Origin: Halopseudomonas laoshanensis
GTDB taxonomy: Bacteria; Pseudomonadota; Gammaproteobacteria; Pseudomonadales; Pseudomonadaceae
Length of the DNA stretch: 64,000 nucleotides
Assembly: GCF_008365385.1 (NCBI RefSeq)
Contig: NZ_QOVF01000002.1
Coordinates: forward strand, 62,001-126,000
Reading direction: 5' to 3'
Each line of letters begins with the position of its first letter. The first letter of the stretch is position 1. Shown piece after piece: positions 38,547 through 47,719 of this stretch. A program made the translations under genes and the position numbers. The notes beneath the pieces are model-generated. The model ran no database searches. It had not been told where the DNA came from and saw nothing but the letters and a program-made list of their open reading frames with translations.

Positions 38547-38653
38547 ATCGGTTACCTGAGTGGTTATGCCCATCAATATCGGCAGCAGCCTGGCTTTCTG
38601 AAGTGAAAGCCACAACTGAGCTTCACCGCCCATTACCAATAGGAAGGGCTAAT

Positions 38654-38667
38654 TTGACCCAGGTCAG
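38654..38667 (+). promoter_or_regulatory. Probable Anr/FNR box before the universal stress gene
   Basis: TTGACCCAGGTCAG resembles Pseudomonas Anr sites of the TTGAC-N4-(A/G)TCAG kind. With its centre at -41.5 a TATCTT -10 falls exactly at 38690-38695. The start codon is at 38764. Confidence 0.65.
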
Positions 38668-38763
38668 GTTCCGAATAGCCCGCATGTTCTATCTTGTAGA
38701 TGACAGGGTGCTGTAACCGAATCAGCCGGGCGCGCTCGACGCCGTCACGGCCTGGAGGCAAGT

Positions 38764-39696
38764 ATGAACATGCAACATATGCTGGTAGTGATAGATCCGA
38801 CAAGTGAAGATCGACAGCCGTGCCTGGAGCGCGCCGTGCAATTGGCAGCCGAGCATCCGCAGACGCGTTTGACGCTATTCATGTGCGAGTTCAATTCAGC
38901 GCTGGAAGGCGGGGTTTTCTTTGAGTCTGCCGGTTTGGAGAAGGCCCGCACCTCGCTCCTGACGCACCGACGCTCAAGCCTGGAACATCTGGCGCAACCA
39001 CTGCGTGACAAGGGCTTCGAAGTGACCACCGAGGTGGCATGGGGTAAGCGTCTATCCTGGCAGATCCTCAATGCCGTTCGGCAGTTCAAGCCGGATCTGG
39101 TACTGAAGACCACCCACCATCACAACCTGATCAAGCGCCTGCTGCTAAGCAATAGCGACTGGGATCTAATCCGCCATTGCGAGGTGCCGGTATGGCTGGT
39201 GAAAACCGCCGGGGACCGCCTGACAAAACTCGCGGTGAGTGTCGACCCGCTACACGAGGCCGATAAACCAGCGGCTCTGGATCTGAAATTGATTGCTTGC
39301 GGACGCTCGATGGCAGAGCAGGTTGGAGCCGAACTGCATCTGTTGCATTGCTATAACCCGCTGCCGCGGACCCTGGTGTTCGACGCCAGCGTAATCCACG
39401 ACTACGACTCGTATGCCCATGATGTGCGCGAGCGTCACTCCAGCGCCTTCAATAGTCTGGCCGGCAGTAACGACATAGCCGACAGCGCCCGGCATTTGTT
39501 GCAGGGCTACCCCGAGGAAGCAATTCCGGTGTTTGTCGAGCAGCACGGCATCAACCTGCTGATCATGGGCGCCATCTCGCGCTCAAGACTGGACAGCGCC
39601 CTGCTCGGGCACACCGCTGAGCGATTATTGGATGACTGTGCTTGCGACATCCTGGTAATCAAACCAGAGGGCTTCGTCGATCCCAGCCCGCCTTGA
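38764..39696 (+). CDS. uspE: Universal stress protein, tandem Usp domains (UspE-like)
   Basis: 310 residues in two Usp domains. The first starts MLVVIDPTSEDRQPCLERAVQLA, the second LAVSVDPLHEADKPAALDLKLIACG and ends in the nucleotide loop INLLIMGAISRSRLDSALLGHTAERLLDDCACDILVIKP (G-x2-G-x9-G pattern). UspE-type proteins help survival under low oxygen or starvation. GGAGG sits 5 nt before ATG 38764. The Anr-like box upstream predicts oxygen-limited expression. Confidence 0.9.
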   Translation: MNMQHMLVVIDPTSEDRQPCLERAVQLAAEHPQTRLTLFMCEFNSALEGGVFFESAGLEKARTSLLTHRRSSLEHLAQPLRDKGFEVTTEVAWGKRLSWQILNAVRQFKPDLVLKTTHHHNLIKRLLLSNSDWDLIRHCEVPVWLVKTAGDRLTKLAVSVDPLHEADKPAALDLKLIACGRSMAEQVGAELHLLHCYNPLPRTLVFDASVIHDYDSYAHDVRERHSSAFNSLAGSNDIADSARHLLQGYPEEAIPVFVEQHGINLLIMGAISRSRLDSALLGHTAERLLDDCACDILVIKPEGFVDPSPP

Positions 39697-39710
39697 TTGG
39701 CCTGATCGTA

Positions 39711-40361
39711 CTAGCGCTTCTGCAGTAGCGCGACCGAGGCGGCGCTGAGGCGGCTGATGGTTTGCCAATCAGCCGCCTCGACGGCCGCGCGCGGCGCCAT
39801 CCAGGTGCCACCCACACCCATGACATTATCCAGCGCCAGGTAATCAACCAGGCTGTCCTGACGAATTCCCCCGGTGGGGCAAAAGCGTACCCCGGCAAAC
39901 GGGCCTGAAAACGATCGAAGCGCCTGAATGCCGCCGCACACCTCGGCAGGAAACAGTTTGAAGCGGCGATAGCCGAAGCGGTAACCCATGAGAATTTCCG
40001 AAGCGGTGGCAATACCGGGAAGCAACGGCACCGGGCTTTCCAGGCCCAGCGTCAGCAATTCATCGGTACATCCGGGGGTGACAATAAACTGCGCCCCGGC
40101 GTCCAGCACCGACTGAAACTGACGGCCATCCAGTACCGTGCCCGCACCCACACACAACGCCGGCCGCTCGCGGCGCAAAAGCGCAATCGCGGACATGCCC
40201 AGCGCCGTGCGCAAAGTGATCTCCAGCGTGGTAATTCCCCCCGCAGCGAGCGCATCCGCCAGCGGCAGAATATCTGCTTCACGCTGGATGCTGATGACCG
40301 GCAGCAGCGGCGCCTTGGCAAAAATAGCGTCCAGGCGTTGGGTGTTTTCTAACAGACTCAT
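39711..40361 (-). CDS. eda: KDPG/KHG aldolase
   Basis: Cleaves 2-keto-3-deoxy-6-phosphogluconate to pyruvate and glyceraldehyde 3-phosphate, the last Entner-Doudoroff step. Visible are LPVISIQ, the acid residue of GGITTLEITLRT, GAGTVLD, FIVTPG and the Schiff-base Lys in RRFKLFPAEVCGG. ATG 40361 (MSLLENTQRLD, with AAAGGA upstream) gives 216 residues. It lies 10 bp after pgl in an edd-pgl-eda operon. Confidence 0.96.
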   Translation of the reverse strand: MSLLENTQRLDAIFAKAPLLPVISIQREADILPLADALAAGGITTLEITLRTALGMSAIALLRRERPALCVGAGTVLDGRQFQSVLDAGAQFIVTPGCTDELLTLGLESPVPLLPGIATASEILMGYRFGYRRFKLFPAEVCGGIQALRSFSGPFAGVRFCPTGGIRQDSLVDYLALDNVMGVGGTWMAPRAAVEAADWQTISRLSAASVALLQKR

Positions 40362-40371
40362 GTACGTCCTT

Positions 40372-41091
40372 TCAGCCTTCGGGGCTGTAAAAAATCTCCA
40401 GGGGCGGCGCCAGAAAGGCGGCCACCGGCCATCGCGTCGCCGGCCCGTCAAAAGCGTCACAGAGGCGCTGGCATTTATCCTCGCCGGAGATGGCCAGGAG
40501 TTGCAAGCGTGCTGTGCGCAAGGCTGCTCCGGTCAGCGTCAGCCGTGGGGCCTGCTGCGGTCCAGGTACCGCCTCGCACACAGTCAACGCGTTCCGTGCC
40601 AGCCGTGCTTCCAGCCCAGGCTGCTCAGGGAAGAGTGACGCACAATGCCCATCCGTGCCCATACCCAACACCACTACATCCAGAGGCAGCCAGGCCTGGA
40701 GAAAGGCGCTGGCCGCCTGGGCATCACTTTCAGGCGGCCGCTGCGGCGCACCACCCTGATAAAGCCCATACCAGGTCGCACTGCGCAATGCCGTGGGCAT
40801 ACAGCGTCTGACCAGCCCGGCATTGCTGTCGGCATGCGTGTCCGGCACCCAGCGCTCATCCACCAGGGTGAGGCGTATTCGGCTCCAGTTCACAGGCTGG
40901 CGATCCAGCTGGCGCAAGAAGGCTTCGGGGCTGCGGCCTCCGGACAGGGCAAGGCTCGCCGTAGCCGACGTGCTCAGGGCGCGGTTCAAAGCCCCTGCTA
41001 CCCGTTCAGCCAGTTGTTGCGCCTGCTCGGCAGCGCTGCTGGCTTGGTGCAAGGGCAGGCCCCGTGCGGCGGCAAGAGTGGATAGGCTCAT
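40372..41091 (-). CDS. pgl: 6-phosphogluconolactonase
   Basis: Hydrolyses 6-phosphogluconolactone to 6-phosphogluconate. The 239 residues show ALSGGRSPEAFLRQL, RIRLTLVDERWVP and VVLGMGTDGHCASLFPE, the signature segments of the DevB/Pgl family. It overlaps edd by 4 bp and precedes eda, so one transcript supplies three steps. Zwf is not in this window. Confidence 0.95.
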   Translation of the reverse strand: MSLSTLAAARGLPLHQASSAAEQAQQLAERVAGALNRALSTSATASLALSGGRSPEAFLRQLDRQPVNWSRIRLTLVDERWVPDTHADSNAGLVRRCMPTALRSATWYGLYQGGAPQRPPESDAQAASAFLQAWLPLDVVVLGMGTDGHCASLFPEQPGLEARLARNALTVCEAVPGPQQAPRLTLTGAALRTARLQLLAISGEDKCQRLCDAFDGPATRWPVAAFLAPPLEIFYSPEG

Positions 41092-42923
41092 GATTGATCG
41101 GCCTGATCGGCAATCGCCAAAGACTCGGTAAAGCAGCTACCACCCAGCTCCGCGGGGCTGGCGGCGGTGCGCATGAATCCGAACAACTCGCGCCCCCAAC
41201 CCCGGCGCACCGGTTCACTGGGGCTGACTGGCGGTCGAGCCTCGAGGGCAGCGGCATCCAGATCGACCTGCAAGGTACCAGCCTCCGCGTCCACGCTGAC
41301 CCAGTCGCCATCGCGCAAGCGGGCCAGCGGGCCACCCGCAGCTGCTTCCGGGCACAGGTGAATCACCGCCGGCACTTTGCCGGAGGCGCCGGACATGCGG
41401 CCGTCGGTGACCAGTGCCACTTGAAAACCGCGGTCCTGCAGCAGGCTAAGGTAGGGCGTGAGTTTGTGCAGCTCGGGCATGCCATTGGCCGCCGGGCCCT
41501 GGAAACGGACTACCGCCACCAGATCGCACTCCAGTTCGCCCGCCTTAAAAGCCTGCACAAAGGCCTCCTGGCTTTCAAACAGGCGGCAGGCCGCCCGCAC
41601 CTTGCGGTGTGCGGGCGCGACCGCCGATACCTTGATCACCCCACGGCCCAGATTGCCTTCGACAATCCGCAGGCCACCCTCTGGAGAAAACGGCTGTCGC
41701 CACGTACGCAGAATGCTCTCATCCAGGCTTCGCTGCGGCCCGTCACGCCAGACCAGCTTGCCCTGCTCCAATACCGGCTCGGCGGTGTACCGACGCAGGC
41801 CAGGACCGGCGATGGTGACTACGTCCTCGTGCAGCAAGCCGGCCTCCAGCAACTGGGCAAACAGCCATGCAGTGCCACCGGCGGCGTGAAACTGGTTTAT
41901 ATCGGCCTTTCCATTGGGATACATCCGCGCAATGCTCGGGACTATATTGGAAAGGTCAGCCATATCTTCCCAGCGCAGCTGCAGCCCGGCACATTGGCCG
42001 ATGGCCACCAGATGCAAGGTAAGGTTGGTTGATCCGCCGGTTGCCAGTAGCAACACCAGCGCGTTGATCAGCGCTTTTTCGTCGAGGATCGACGCCATGC
42101 TGCCCTGCCCGGCTCTGGCCAGGCGGGCTGCCTGTTCGGCCGCGTAAACCGTCAACGCATCGCGCAACGGGGTATTGGGCTGTACGAAAGAGGCTCCAGG
42201 CAATTGCAGCCCCATCGCCTCAAGCAGAATTTGATTGGTATTGGCCGTGCCGTAAAAGGTGCAGGTACCAGCGCTGTGATAAGACTCGCTTTCGGCCTGC
42301 AGCAGCTCTTCGCGTGTCGCCTTGCCTTCGGCAAAACGTTCGCGCACCGCGGCCTTCTCGGCATTCGGCAGGCCCGAGGGCATGGGTCCGGCGGGCACAA
42401 ACACCACCGGCAGATGACCAAAGCGCAGCGCGCCCATCAACAGGCCGGGTACGATCTTGTCGCATACGCCCAGGCACAGGGCCGCATCGAACATATTGTG
42501 CGATAGCGCCACCGCGGTCCCCATTGCGATCACATCGCGGCTGACCAGTGACAGCTCCATACCCGGCTCGCCCTGGGTCACGCCGTCACACATGGCCGGC
42601 ACTCCTCCGGCCACCTGACCGGTGGCACCAAAGGCGCGCAAGGCCTGACGAATCTTTTCGGGAAAGCGCTCATAGGGCTGATGTGCCGAGAGCATGTCGT
42701 TGTAGGCCGTGACCATACCGACATTGACCTCGTCCATCATACGCAGCCGGTCCTTGTCGGTAGGTTGGCAGGCCGCCATGCCATGGGCCAGATTGCCGCA
42801 GGAGAGCATGCGTCGACCCCGCGGTAAATCGCCCGCGTCAGCCATCTGCTGCAGGTAGGCGGCGCGACTTGTCTGGCTGCGTAAGCGCAGCCGTTCGGTA
42901 ACTTCGACCAGCCCCGGATGCAT
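41088..42923 (-). CDS. edd: Phosphogluconate dehydratase Edd
   Basis: Iron-sulfur dehydratase making KDPG from 6-phosphogluconate. The 611 residues include the early cysteine-bearing segment [48 protein letters not shown] and [19 protein letters not shown] 42923 ([16 protein letters not shown] 8 nt upstream) gives the usual length, whereas the longer frame adds 24 residues. It heads the edd-pgl-eda operon. Confidence 0.96.
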   Translation of the reverse strand: MHPGLVEVTERLRLRSQTSRAAYLQQMADAGDLPRGRRMLSCGNLAHGMAACQPTDKDRLRMMDEVNVGMVTAYNDMLSAHQPYERFPEKIRQALRAFGATGQVAGGVPAMCDGVTQGEPGMELSLVSRDVIAMGTAVALSHNMFDAALCLGVCDKIVPGLLMGALRFGHLPVVFVPAGPMPSGLPNAEKAAVRERFAEGKATREELLQAESESYHSAGTCTFYGTANTNQILLEAMGLQLPGASFVQPNTPLRDALTVYAAEQAARLARAGQGSMASILDEKALINALVLLLATGGSTNLTLHLVAIGQCAGLQLRWEDMADLSNIVPSIARMYPNGKADINQFHAAGGTAWLFAQLLEAGLLHEDVVTIAGPGLRRYTAEPVLEQGKLVWRDGPQRSLDESILRTWRQPFSPEGGLRIVEGNLGRGVIKVSAVAPAHRKVRAACRLFESQEAFVQAFKAGELECDLVAVVRFQGPAANGMPELHKLTPYLSLLQDRGFQVALVTDGRMSGASGKVPAVIHLCPEAAAGGPLARLRDGDWVSVDAEAGTLQVDLDAAALEARPPVSPSEPVRRGWGRELFGFMRTAASPAELGGSCFTESLAIADQADQS

Positions 42924-43110
42924 GATCTTTACCTCGACTAAAGGTGAAACGACGCCTTTAAAGTATGACCCTAAAGTGCCTGATGACATGCTCAATATGC
43001 TAATCGAGCAGCTGAATACAGCCTGTCATGGTACTCGTTTATGATCTATTGTTATGCCCACATCAGCGCAAACGACCTATATCAACGTATCAATGACCTA
43101 TGGATCTGCC

Positions 43111-44562
43111 ATGACTCTGCGTCGCACCAAAATTGTTGCCACCCTCGGACCCGCCACCTCCAGCCCTGAGCGCATTGCCGCGCTGATCGATGCCGGGATG
43201 AACGTCGCTCGCTTGAACTTTTCCCATGGCACCGCCGATGAGCACCGCGAACGTGCACGTCTGGTGCGTGAGATCGCCCGCGACAAGGGCACCCATGTTG
43301 CACTGCTCGGCGATCTGCAGGGTCCAAAAATTCGCATCGCGCGCTTTACCGAAGGCAAGATCCAACTGGAGGTTGGTGATCACTTCCGGCTTTCTACCAG
43401 CCATCCGCTGGACGATGGCAATGCCGACATTGTCGGGATCGATTATCCGGAGCTGGTCAATGATTGCCGCGCCGGCGACGAGCTGCTGCTCGATGACGGC
43501 CGCGTGGTGCTGCGGGTGGATAGCGTCGGCAAGGATGAAGTGCGTTGTACTGTGACCGCCGGCGGACCGCTGTCCAACCACAAAGGCATCAACCGCCGCG
43601 GCGGTGGGTTATCGGCTGCGGCGCTGACGGACAAGGACCGGTTCGACATCACTGTGGCTGCCGAGCTGCAGATGGAATACGTCGCGGTGTCTTTCCCACG
43701 CGACGCCGCTGACATGCATCTGGCGCGCAAGCTGTTGAAGGACTCCGAATCCAACGCCTGGTTGGTGGCCAAGATCGAGCGCGCCGAAGCGGTGGCCGAT
43801 CAGGCGACGCTGGACGGTCTGATTCTCGCTAGCGATGCGGTCATGGTCGCCCGCGGCGACCTGGGTGTAGAGATCGGCGATGCGGAACTGGTCGGGATCC
43901 AGAAGCTGATCATCAGCCGTGCACGCAAGCAGAACAAGGTGGTGATCACCGCGACGCAGATGATGGAATCGATGATCAGCAGCCCGCTGCCTACCCGTGC
44001 CGAAGTCTCGGACGTGGCCAACGCCGCGCTGGATTATACCGATGCTGTCATGCTCTCGGCGGAAACCGCCGCAGGCTCGTTTCCGGTGGAAGCGGTGCAA
44101 GCCATGGACCGCGTGTGTCGCGGAGCGGAGAAGCACCCAACCAGCCAGAACTCTGGACACCGTTTGGGTCAGGAGTTCGAACGCTGCGACGAGAGCATCG
44201 CGCTGGCGGCCATGTATACCGGCAACCACTTTCCCGGCGTGACGGCGATCATCAGCCTCACCGAGAGCGGTTACACGCCGCTGATCATGTCGCGCATTCG
44301 CTCCCATTTACCGATTTTTGCATTGTCTCCCAATGCCGAGACGTTGGGCCGGGTCGCCATGTTCCGCGGCGTGCAAGGCATCCAGTTCAATCCGGTGGAA
44401 ATCACCTCCAGCGACGTCAACCAGGCAGCGGTCAACACCCTGCTGGACCGCGGGCATGTGCAGGCGGGTGACTGGGTCATTCTGACCAAAGGGGATGTCT
44501 ACAACTCTCGGGGCGGCACCAACTCGATGAAGTTGCTGCATGTTGGCGAGCGGCTTGTCTGA
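43111..44562 (+). CDS. pyk: Pyruvate kinase
   Basis: Converts phosphoenolpyruvate and ADP to pyruvate and ATP. MTLRRTKIVATLGPATSS is the usual N-terminus, chosen over two upstream in-frame ATGs. NVARLNFSHG, LGDLQGPKIR, the B-domain insert, KIERAEAV (active-site Lys), MVARGDLGVEIG and TATQMMESM follow. It has 483 residues and is divergent from edd. Carbon from the Entner-Doudoroff genes next door flows to this enzyme. Confidence 0.96.
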   Translation: MTLRRTKIVATLGPATSSPERIAALIDAGMNVARLNFSHGTADEHRERARLVREIARDKGTHVALLGDLQGPKIRIARFTEGKIQLEVGDHFRLSTSHPLDDGNADIVGIDYPELVNDCRAGDELLLDDGRVVLRVDSVGKDEVRCTVTAGGPLSNHKGINRRGGGLSAAALTDKDRFDITVAAELQMEYVAVSFPRDAADMHLARKLLKDSESNAWLVAKIERAEAVADQATLDGLILASDAVMVARGDLGVEIGDAELVGIQKLIISRARKQNKVVITATQMMESMISSPLPTRAEVSDVANAALDYTDAVMLSAETAAGSFPVEAVQAMDRVCRGAEKHPTSQNSGHRLGQEFERCDESIALAAMYTGNHFPGVTAIISLTESGYTPLIMSRIRSHLPIFALSPNAETLGRVAMFRGVQGIQFNPVEITSSDVNQAAVNTLLDRGHVQAGDWVILTKGDVYNSRGGTNSMKLLHVGERLV

Positions 44563-44588
44563 ACTGTCAAGACTGCCATTCGTACTCT

Positions 44589-44608
44589 GAGCTTCGATCA
44601 CGAAGCTC
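44589..44608 (+). terminator. Hairpin after pyruvate kinase
   Basis: GAGCTTCG (44589-44596), loop ATCA, CGAAGCTC (44601-44608). No T-tract follows, so termination strength is uncertain. The rest of the 376-bp gap to glcA carries two operators and no gene. Confidence 0.5.
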
Positions 44609-44708
44609 GGAGCCTCGCAGCCATGGCTTGCGCTTTCATCTGGACGCAAGCCATTCCCTACCGCTCTCGCCTCTTACATCATTTTCCCTGCCGAAAAGCC
44701 TCGCTTAT

Positions 44709-44727
44709 TAACTGGTATGACCAGTTA
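44709..44727 (+). promoter_or_regulatory. GlcC-type operator 1, upstream of glcA
   Basis: TAACTGGT-ATG-ACCAGTTA is a perfect 8+3+8 palindrome with the TGGT-N3-ACCA core typical of FadR-family GntR regulators. The same core recurs at three other places around glcC. Confidence 0.8.
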
Positions 44728-44814
44728 GAAAGACACCTCAAGAACCCTTTAATGTATTTATAACCCGCTGAACTTGAAGCGATTTAACGCATCCTGCCCA
44801 TGGGCGCGGAAAAA

Positions 44815-44833
44815 TAACTGGTCCTACCACTCT
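44815..44833 (+). promoter_or_regulatory. GlcC-type operator 2, upstream of glcA
   Basis: TAACTGGT-CCT-ACCACTCT keeps the left half-site and the TGGTCCTACCA core, but the right arm is degenerate. It lies 106 bp before the glcA start. Confidence 0.7.
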
Positions 44834-44938
44834 GATAACGGCTAGACCTGCCTGTTTGGCGGTAGCAGTATCTAGCGGTCACTGCACGGCGCTGCACCTG
44901 AATGCGCGCTTCTCATAACAAAAATAAGGGAAATCCAG

Positions 44939-46657
44939 ATGAGTCAAACGCTCTTGTCTCTGCTCGCATTTTTTCCTCTGGTTCTGGCGGGTATCCTGTT
45001 GATCGGGTTCCGTTGGCCGGCGAAACATGCAATGCCAGTCGTCTTTGTTGTCACCGTCATTATTGCCCTGCTTGCCTGGGATATGACCGTGGTCCGCGTA
45101 ATCGCTTCCAGCCTACAGGGATTGGTGCTCACCGCATCCATTCTGTGGATTATCTTTGGCGCGATTCTGCTGCTGAACACGCTCAAACATTCCGGCGGCA
45201 TCCTGGCCATTCGTAAAGGCTTCTCCGGCATCAGCCCTGACCGCCGGGTACAGGCGATCATCGTTACCTGGCTGTTTGGTTGCTTCATTGAAGGCGCCTC
45301 CGGCTTTGGTACGCCTGCCGCAGTCGCTGCGCCGCTGATGGTTGCACTCGGCTTCCCGGCCGTGGCTGCTGTTGTGGTGGGAATGATGGTGCAGTCCACT
45401 CCGGTATCCTTCGGCGCTGTCGGCACACCCATGGTAGTGGGCGTTGGTGGCGGCCTGGATCAGGTTGCCATTGGCTCACAGCTAGCCAATACGGGCGCCA
45501 ACTGGGACAGCTTCTTCCAGTTGATCGTATCTGAAGTAGCCATCATGCACGGCATCATCGGTATTCTCATGCCGTTGTTCATGGTAATGGTCATGGTGCG
45601 CTTTTTCGGCAAGAACAAATCCTGGTCGGAAGGCCTGCAAATCGCACCATTTGCGATCTTTGCCGCGCTAGCCTTTGTCATTCCCTATGTCATGGCGGGC
45701 GTGTTCCTCGGTCCGGAATTCCCCTCCATGATCGGCGGCCTGGTGGGCTTGGCAATCGTGGTACCGGCGGCCAAGGCCGGCTTCCTGATTCCCAAGGAAA
45801 GCTGGGATTTCGCCGATCCGAAAGATTGGCCAGCCGAGTGGATGGGCAGCATCCAGATGAAACTGGATGACGTCGCCGGCAAGCGCCCCGTCGCTATCTG
45901 GATGGCCTGGTTGCCCTATGTACTGCTCGCGGCACTGCTGGTGTTCTCACGCACCAACGCCACCGCCAAGGCTGCGTTGAACTCGATCAGCCTGCGCTTT
46001 ACCGACATCATGGGTGAAGCCGGCCTGTCCGCCAGCCTGGAACCCCTCTACCTGCCAGGCGGCATTCTGGTGATGGTGGTCATCCTGACCTATTTCATGC
46101 ATCGCATGTCTTTCAGCGAGATGAAGCGCGCCTTCGGCGAGTCCACCAACACCATCATTGGCGCTGGCTTTGTGCTGATCTTCACCATTCCGATGGTGCG
46201 TATTCTGATCAACTCCGGCGTAAACATGTCCGACCTGCCGTCCATGCCAGTGGCCATGGCCGAAGCGGTTGCGTCATCGGTAGGTAGTGTCTACCCGCTG
46301 TTCGCGCCAATGGTCGGTGCGTTGGGCGCCTTTATCGCTGGTTCCAACACCGCCTCCAACCTGATGCTCTCGCAGTTCCAGTTCAATACGGCTGAGCTAC
46401 TGGGCGTTTCGGGTGCCTTGATTGTAGCGGCGCAGTCGGTCGGTGCGGCAGCGGGCAATATGATCGCCATTCATAACGTAGTAGCTGCTTCGGCGACGGT
46501 CGGCTTGCTCGGACGCGAAGGCATTACCTTGCGCAAAACGATCCTGCCCACCATCTACTATGTAACGGCGGCAGGCATTTTGACCATGCTGGCAATTCAC
46601 GTCTTTGGTGTCAGCGACCCGTTGTCTGCAGCGGGCCTCACCACCACCGGCAATTAA
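44939..46657 (+). CDS. glcA: Glycolate permease (LldP/GlcA family)
   Basis: A 572-residue inner-membrane permease with about 12-14 hydrophobic segments, of the family that carries L-lactate and glycolate. Signature segments include [30 protein letters not shown] and [21 protein letters not shown]. The family alone does not separate GlcA from LldP. The glcC-glcDEFGB neighbours and shared operators point to glycolate. It stands 376 bp after pyk and converges on glcC. Confidence 0.88.
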   Translation: MSQTLLSLLAFFPLVLAGILLIGFRWPAKHAMPVVFVVTVIIALLAWDMTVVRVIASSLQGLVLTASILWIIFGAILLLNTLKHSGGILAIRKGFSGISPDRRVQAIIVTWLFGCFIEGASGFGTPAAVAAPLMVALGFPAVAAVVVGMMVQSTPVSFGAVGTPMVVGVGGGLDQVAIGSQLANTGANWDSFFQLIVSEVAIMHGIIGILMPLFMVMVMVRFFGKNKSWSEGLQIAPFAIFAALAFVIPYVMAGVFLGPEFPSMIGGLVGLAIVVPAAKAGFLIPKESWDFADPKDWPAEWMGSIQMKLDDVAGKRPVAIWMAWLPYVLLAALLVFSRTNATAKAALNSISLRFTDIMGEAGLSASLEPLYLPGGILVMVVILTYFMHRMSFSEMKRAFGESTNTIIGAGFVLIFTIPMVRILINSGVNMSDLPSMPVAMAEAVASSVGSVYPLFAPMVGALGAFIAGSNTASNLMLSQFQFNTAELLGVSGALIVAAQSVGAAAGNMIAIHNVVAASATVGLLGREGITLRKTILPTIYYVTAAGILTMLAIHVFGVSDPLSAAGLTTTGN

Positions 46658-46680
46658 GCTAAGCGTAAGGTGGTGGCAAT

Positions 46681-46718
46681 ACTGACCGGGCTGGCAGCGC
46701 TATAGCCACCCGGTCAGT
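46681..46718. terminator. Long hairpin between convergent glcA and glcC
   Basis: ACTGACCGGG-(C)-TGGC (46681-46695) pairs with GCCA-CCCGGTCAGT (46705-46718) with one bulge. The right arm includes the glcC stop codon. There is no T-tract, so it may act as a transcript-end stabiliser rather than a classical terminator. Confidence 0.65.
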
Positions 46719-47484
46719 GCCAACCCTCCAGCCGCATGGTAGCCCGCTCCAGTCGTTGTTCTTCGTTTTCAATATCGTGCAGATTATCGCGAATGCTCTG
46801 GATGTGATCCATGGCCGCGCGCTTGGCCTGGATCGGCAAACGCTCCATCACCGCGTGATATAGACGCGAGTGCTGACGATCGAGTTGGCGCTTATGGACT
46901 GGACGGTGGTAGAGGTTCTTGACCGAAGCAAACACCGAACTTAGCAGCAAACTGGTTAAGGATTGCAACGTATGCACCAGCACCGGGTTATGCGACGCAT
47001 CACAGATGGCCAGATGAAAGGCATGGTCCAGACGCGCCAAGGTTTCCGGGTCCTTTACCGATCCACTCTCATGGGCTGCGACCATTTCATCGTAACGCCG
47101 CTGGATCAGCACAAAATCCGCGTCAGTACCGCGCAATGCAGCCAGCCTGGCCGACTCGCCCTCCAGCAACGCTCGCACTTCCAGCAGATCAAACAGCGTT
47201 CTTGGATGGTTATTGAACAGATGCATCATCGGCGTTTCGTCGCGATTGCCCATCAAGCTGGCCACGTAGGACCCACGCCCTTGATCCGTCCTGATCAGCC
47301 CCCTGCCGCGCAATACCTTCAGCCCTTCACGCAGCGCACTACGGGAAATACCCAGCTTTTCGCATTGCAGCCGTTCCGAAGGCAACACCTGGCCCATCTT
47401 CAACACGCCTTCAGCAATCAGCTTTTCAATGCGATCAGCCACCACATCACCCACTTGGCGCCGTTCGGGAGCAGTATCAACCAT
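46714..47484 (-). CDS. glcC: Glycolate-responsive GntR/FCD regulator GlcC
   Basis: 256 residues: winged helix (VGDVVADRIEKLIAEGVLKMGQ, LPSERLQCEKLGISRSALREGLKVLRGRGLI) and an FCD effector domain (RTLFDLLEVRALLEGESARLAALRGTDADFV, LDHAFHLAICDASHNPVLVHTL). The segments PRTLFDLLEVRALLEGESARL and SVFASVKNLYHRP closely match GlcC rather than LldR. It is divergent from glcD, with two operators between, so it probably controls itself, glcD and glcA. Confidence 0.9.
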   Translation of the reverse strand: MVDTAPERRQVGDVVADRIEKLIAEGVLKMGQVLPSERLQCEKLGISRSALREGLKVLRGRGLIRTDQGRGSYVASLMGNRDETPMMHLFNNHPRTLFDLLEVRALLEGESARLAALRGTDADFVLIQRRYDEMVAAHESGSVKDPETLARLDHAFHLAICDASHNPVLVHTLQSLTSLLLSSVFASVKNLYHRPVHKRQLDRQHSRLYHAVMERLPIQAKRAAMDHIQSIRDNLHDIENEEQRLERATMRLEGWH

Positions 47485-47504
47485 AAAGCAGAACCTTGTT
47501 TTAA

Positions 47505-47523
47505 TTACTGGTCCTACCAGATT
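47505..47523 (-). promoter_or_regulatory. GlcC-type operator 3, glcC-proximal
   Basis: TTACTGGT-CCT-ACCAGATT, 21 bp upstream of the glcC start; same core as the sites before glcA. Suited to autoregulation. Confidence 0.75.
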
Positions 47524-47611
47524 AGAGCTAGGCTGATAACAAAGCCACTACAAATTTTACAGACCCGATATAGCTCGCATACAGCCAATAAATCGGTTTT
47601 AGGCAATCAAA

Positions 47612-47630
47612 AAACTGGTCCTACCAGCAG
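47612..47630 (+). promoter_or_regulatory. GlcC-type operator 4, glcD-proximal
   Basis: AAACTGGT-CCT-ACCAGCAG, 90 bp upstream of the glcD start and 107 bp from operator 3. Likely controls glcDEFGB. Confidence 0.75.
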
Positions 47631-47719
47631 GTTTTATACTGGACGCCCAGCCACCATGACCCCACTATTCAGGCCATTTCCCTGTCCTTGGCCAGCATCT
47701 ATACAACAGGTGACACCCG

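Noticed and set aside
42924-43110. HexR operator expected between edd and pyk
   Set aside because: No TTGT-N-T palindrome is visible there.
44939-47484. Reading of the permease and regulator as lldP-lldR lactate genes
   Set aside because: The regulator matches GlcC segments and the adjacent genes are glcDEFGB with no lactate dehydrogenase nearby.
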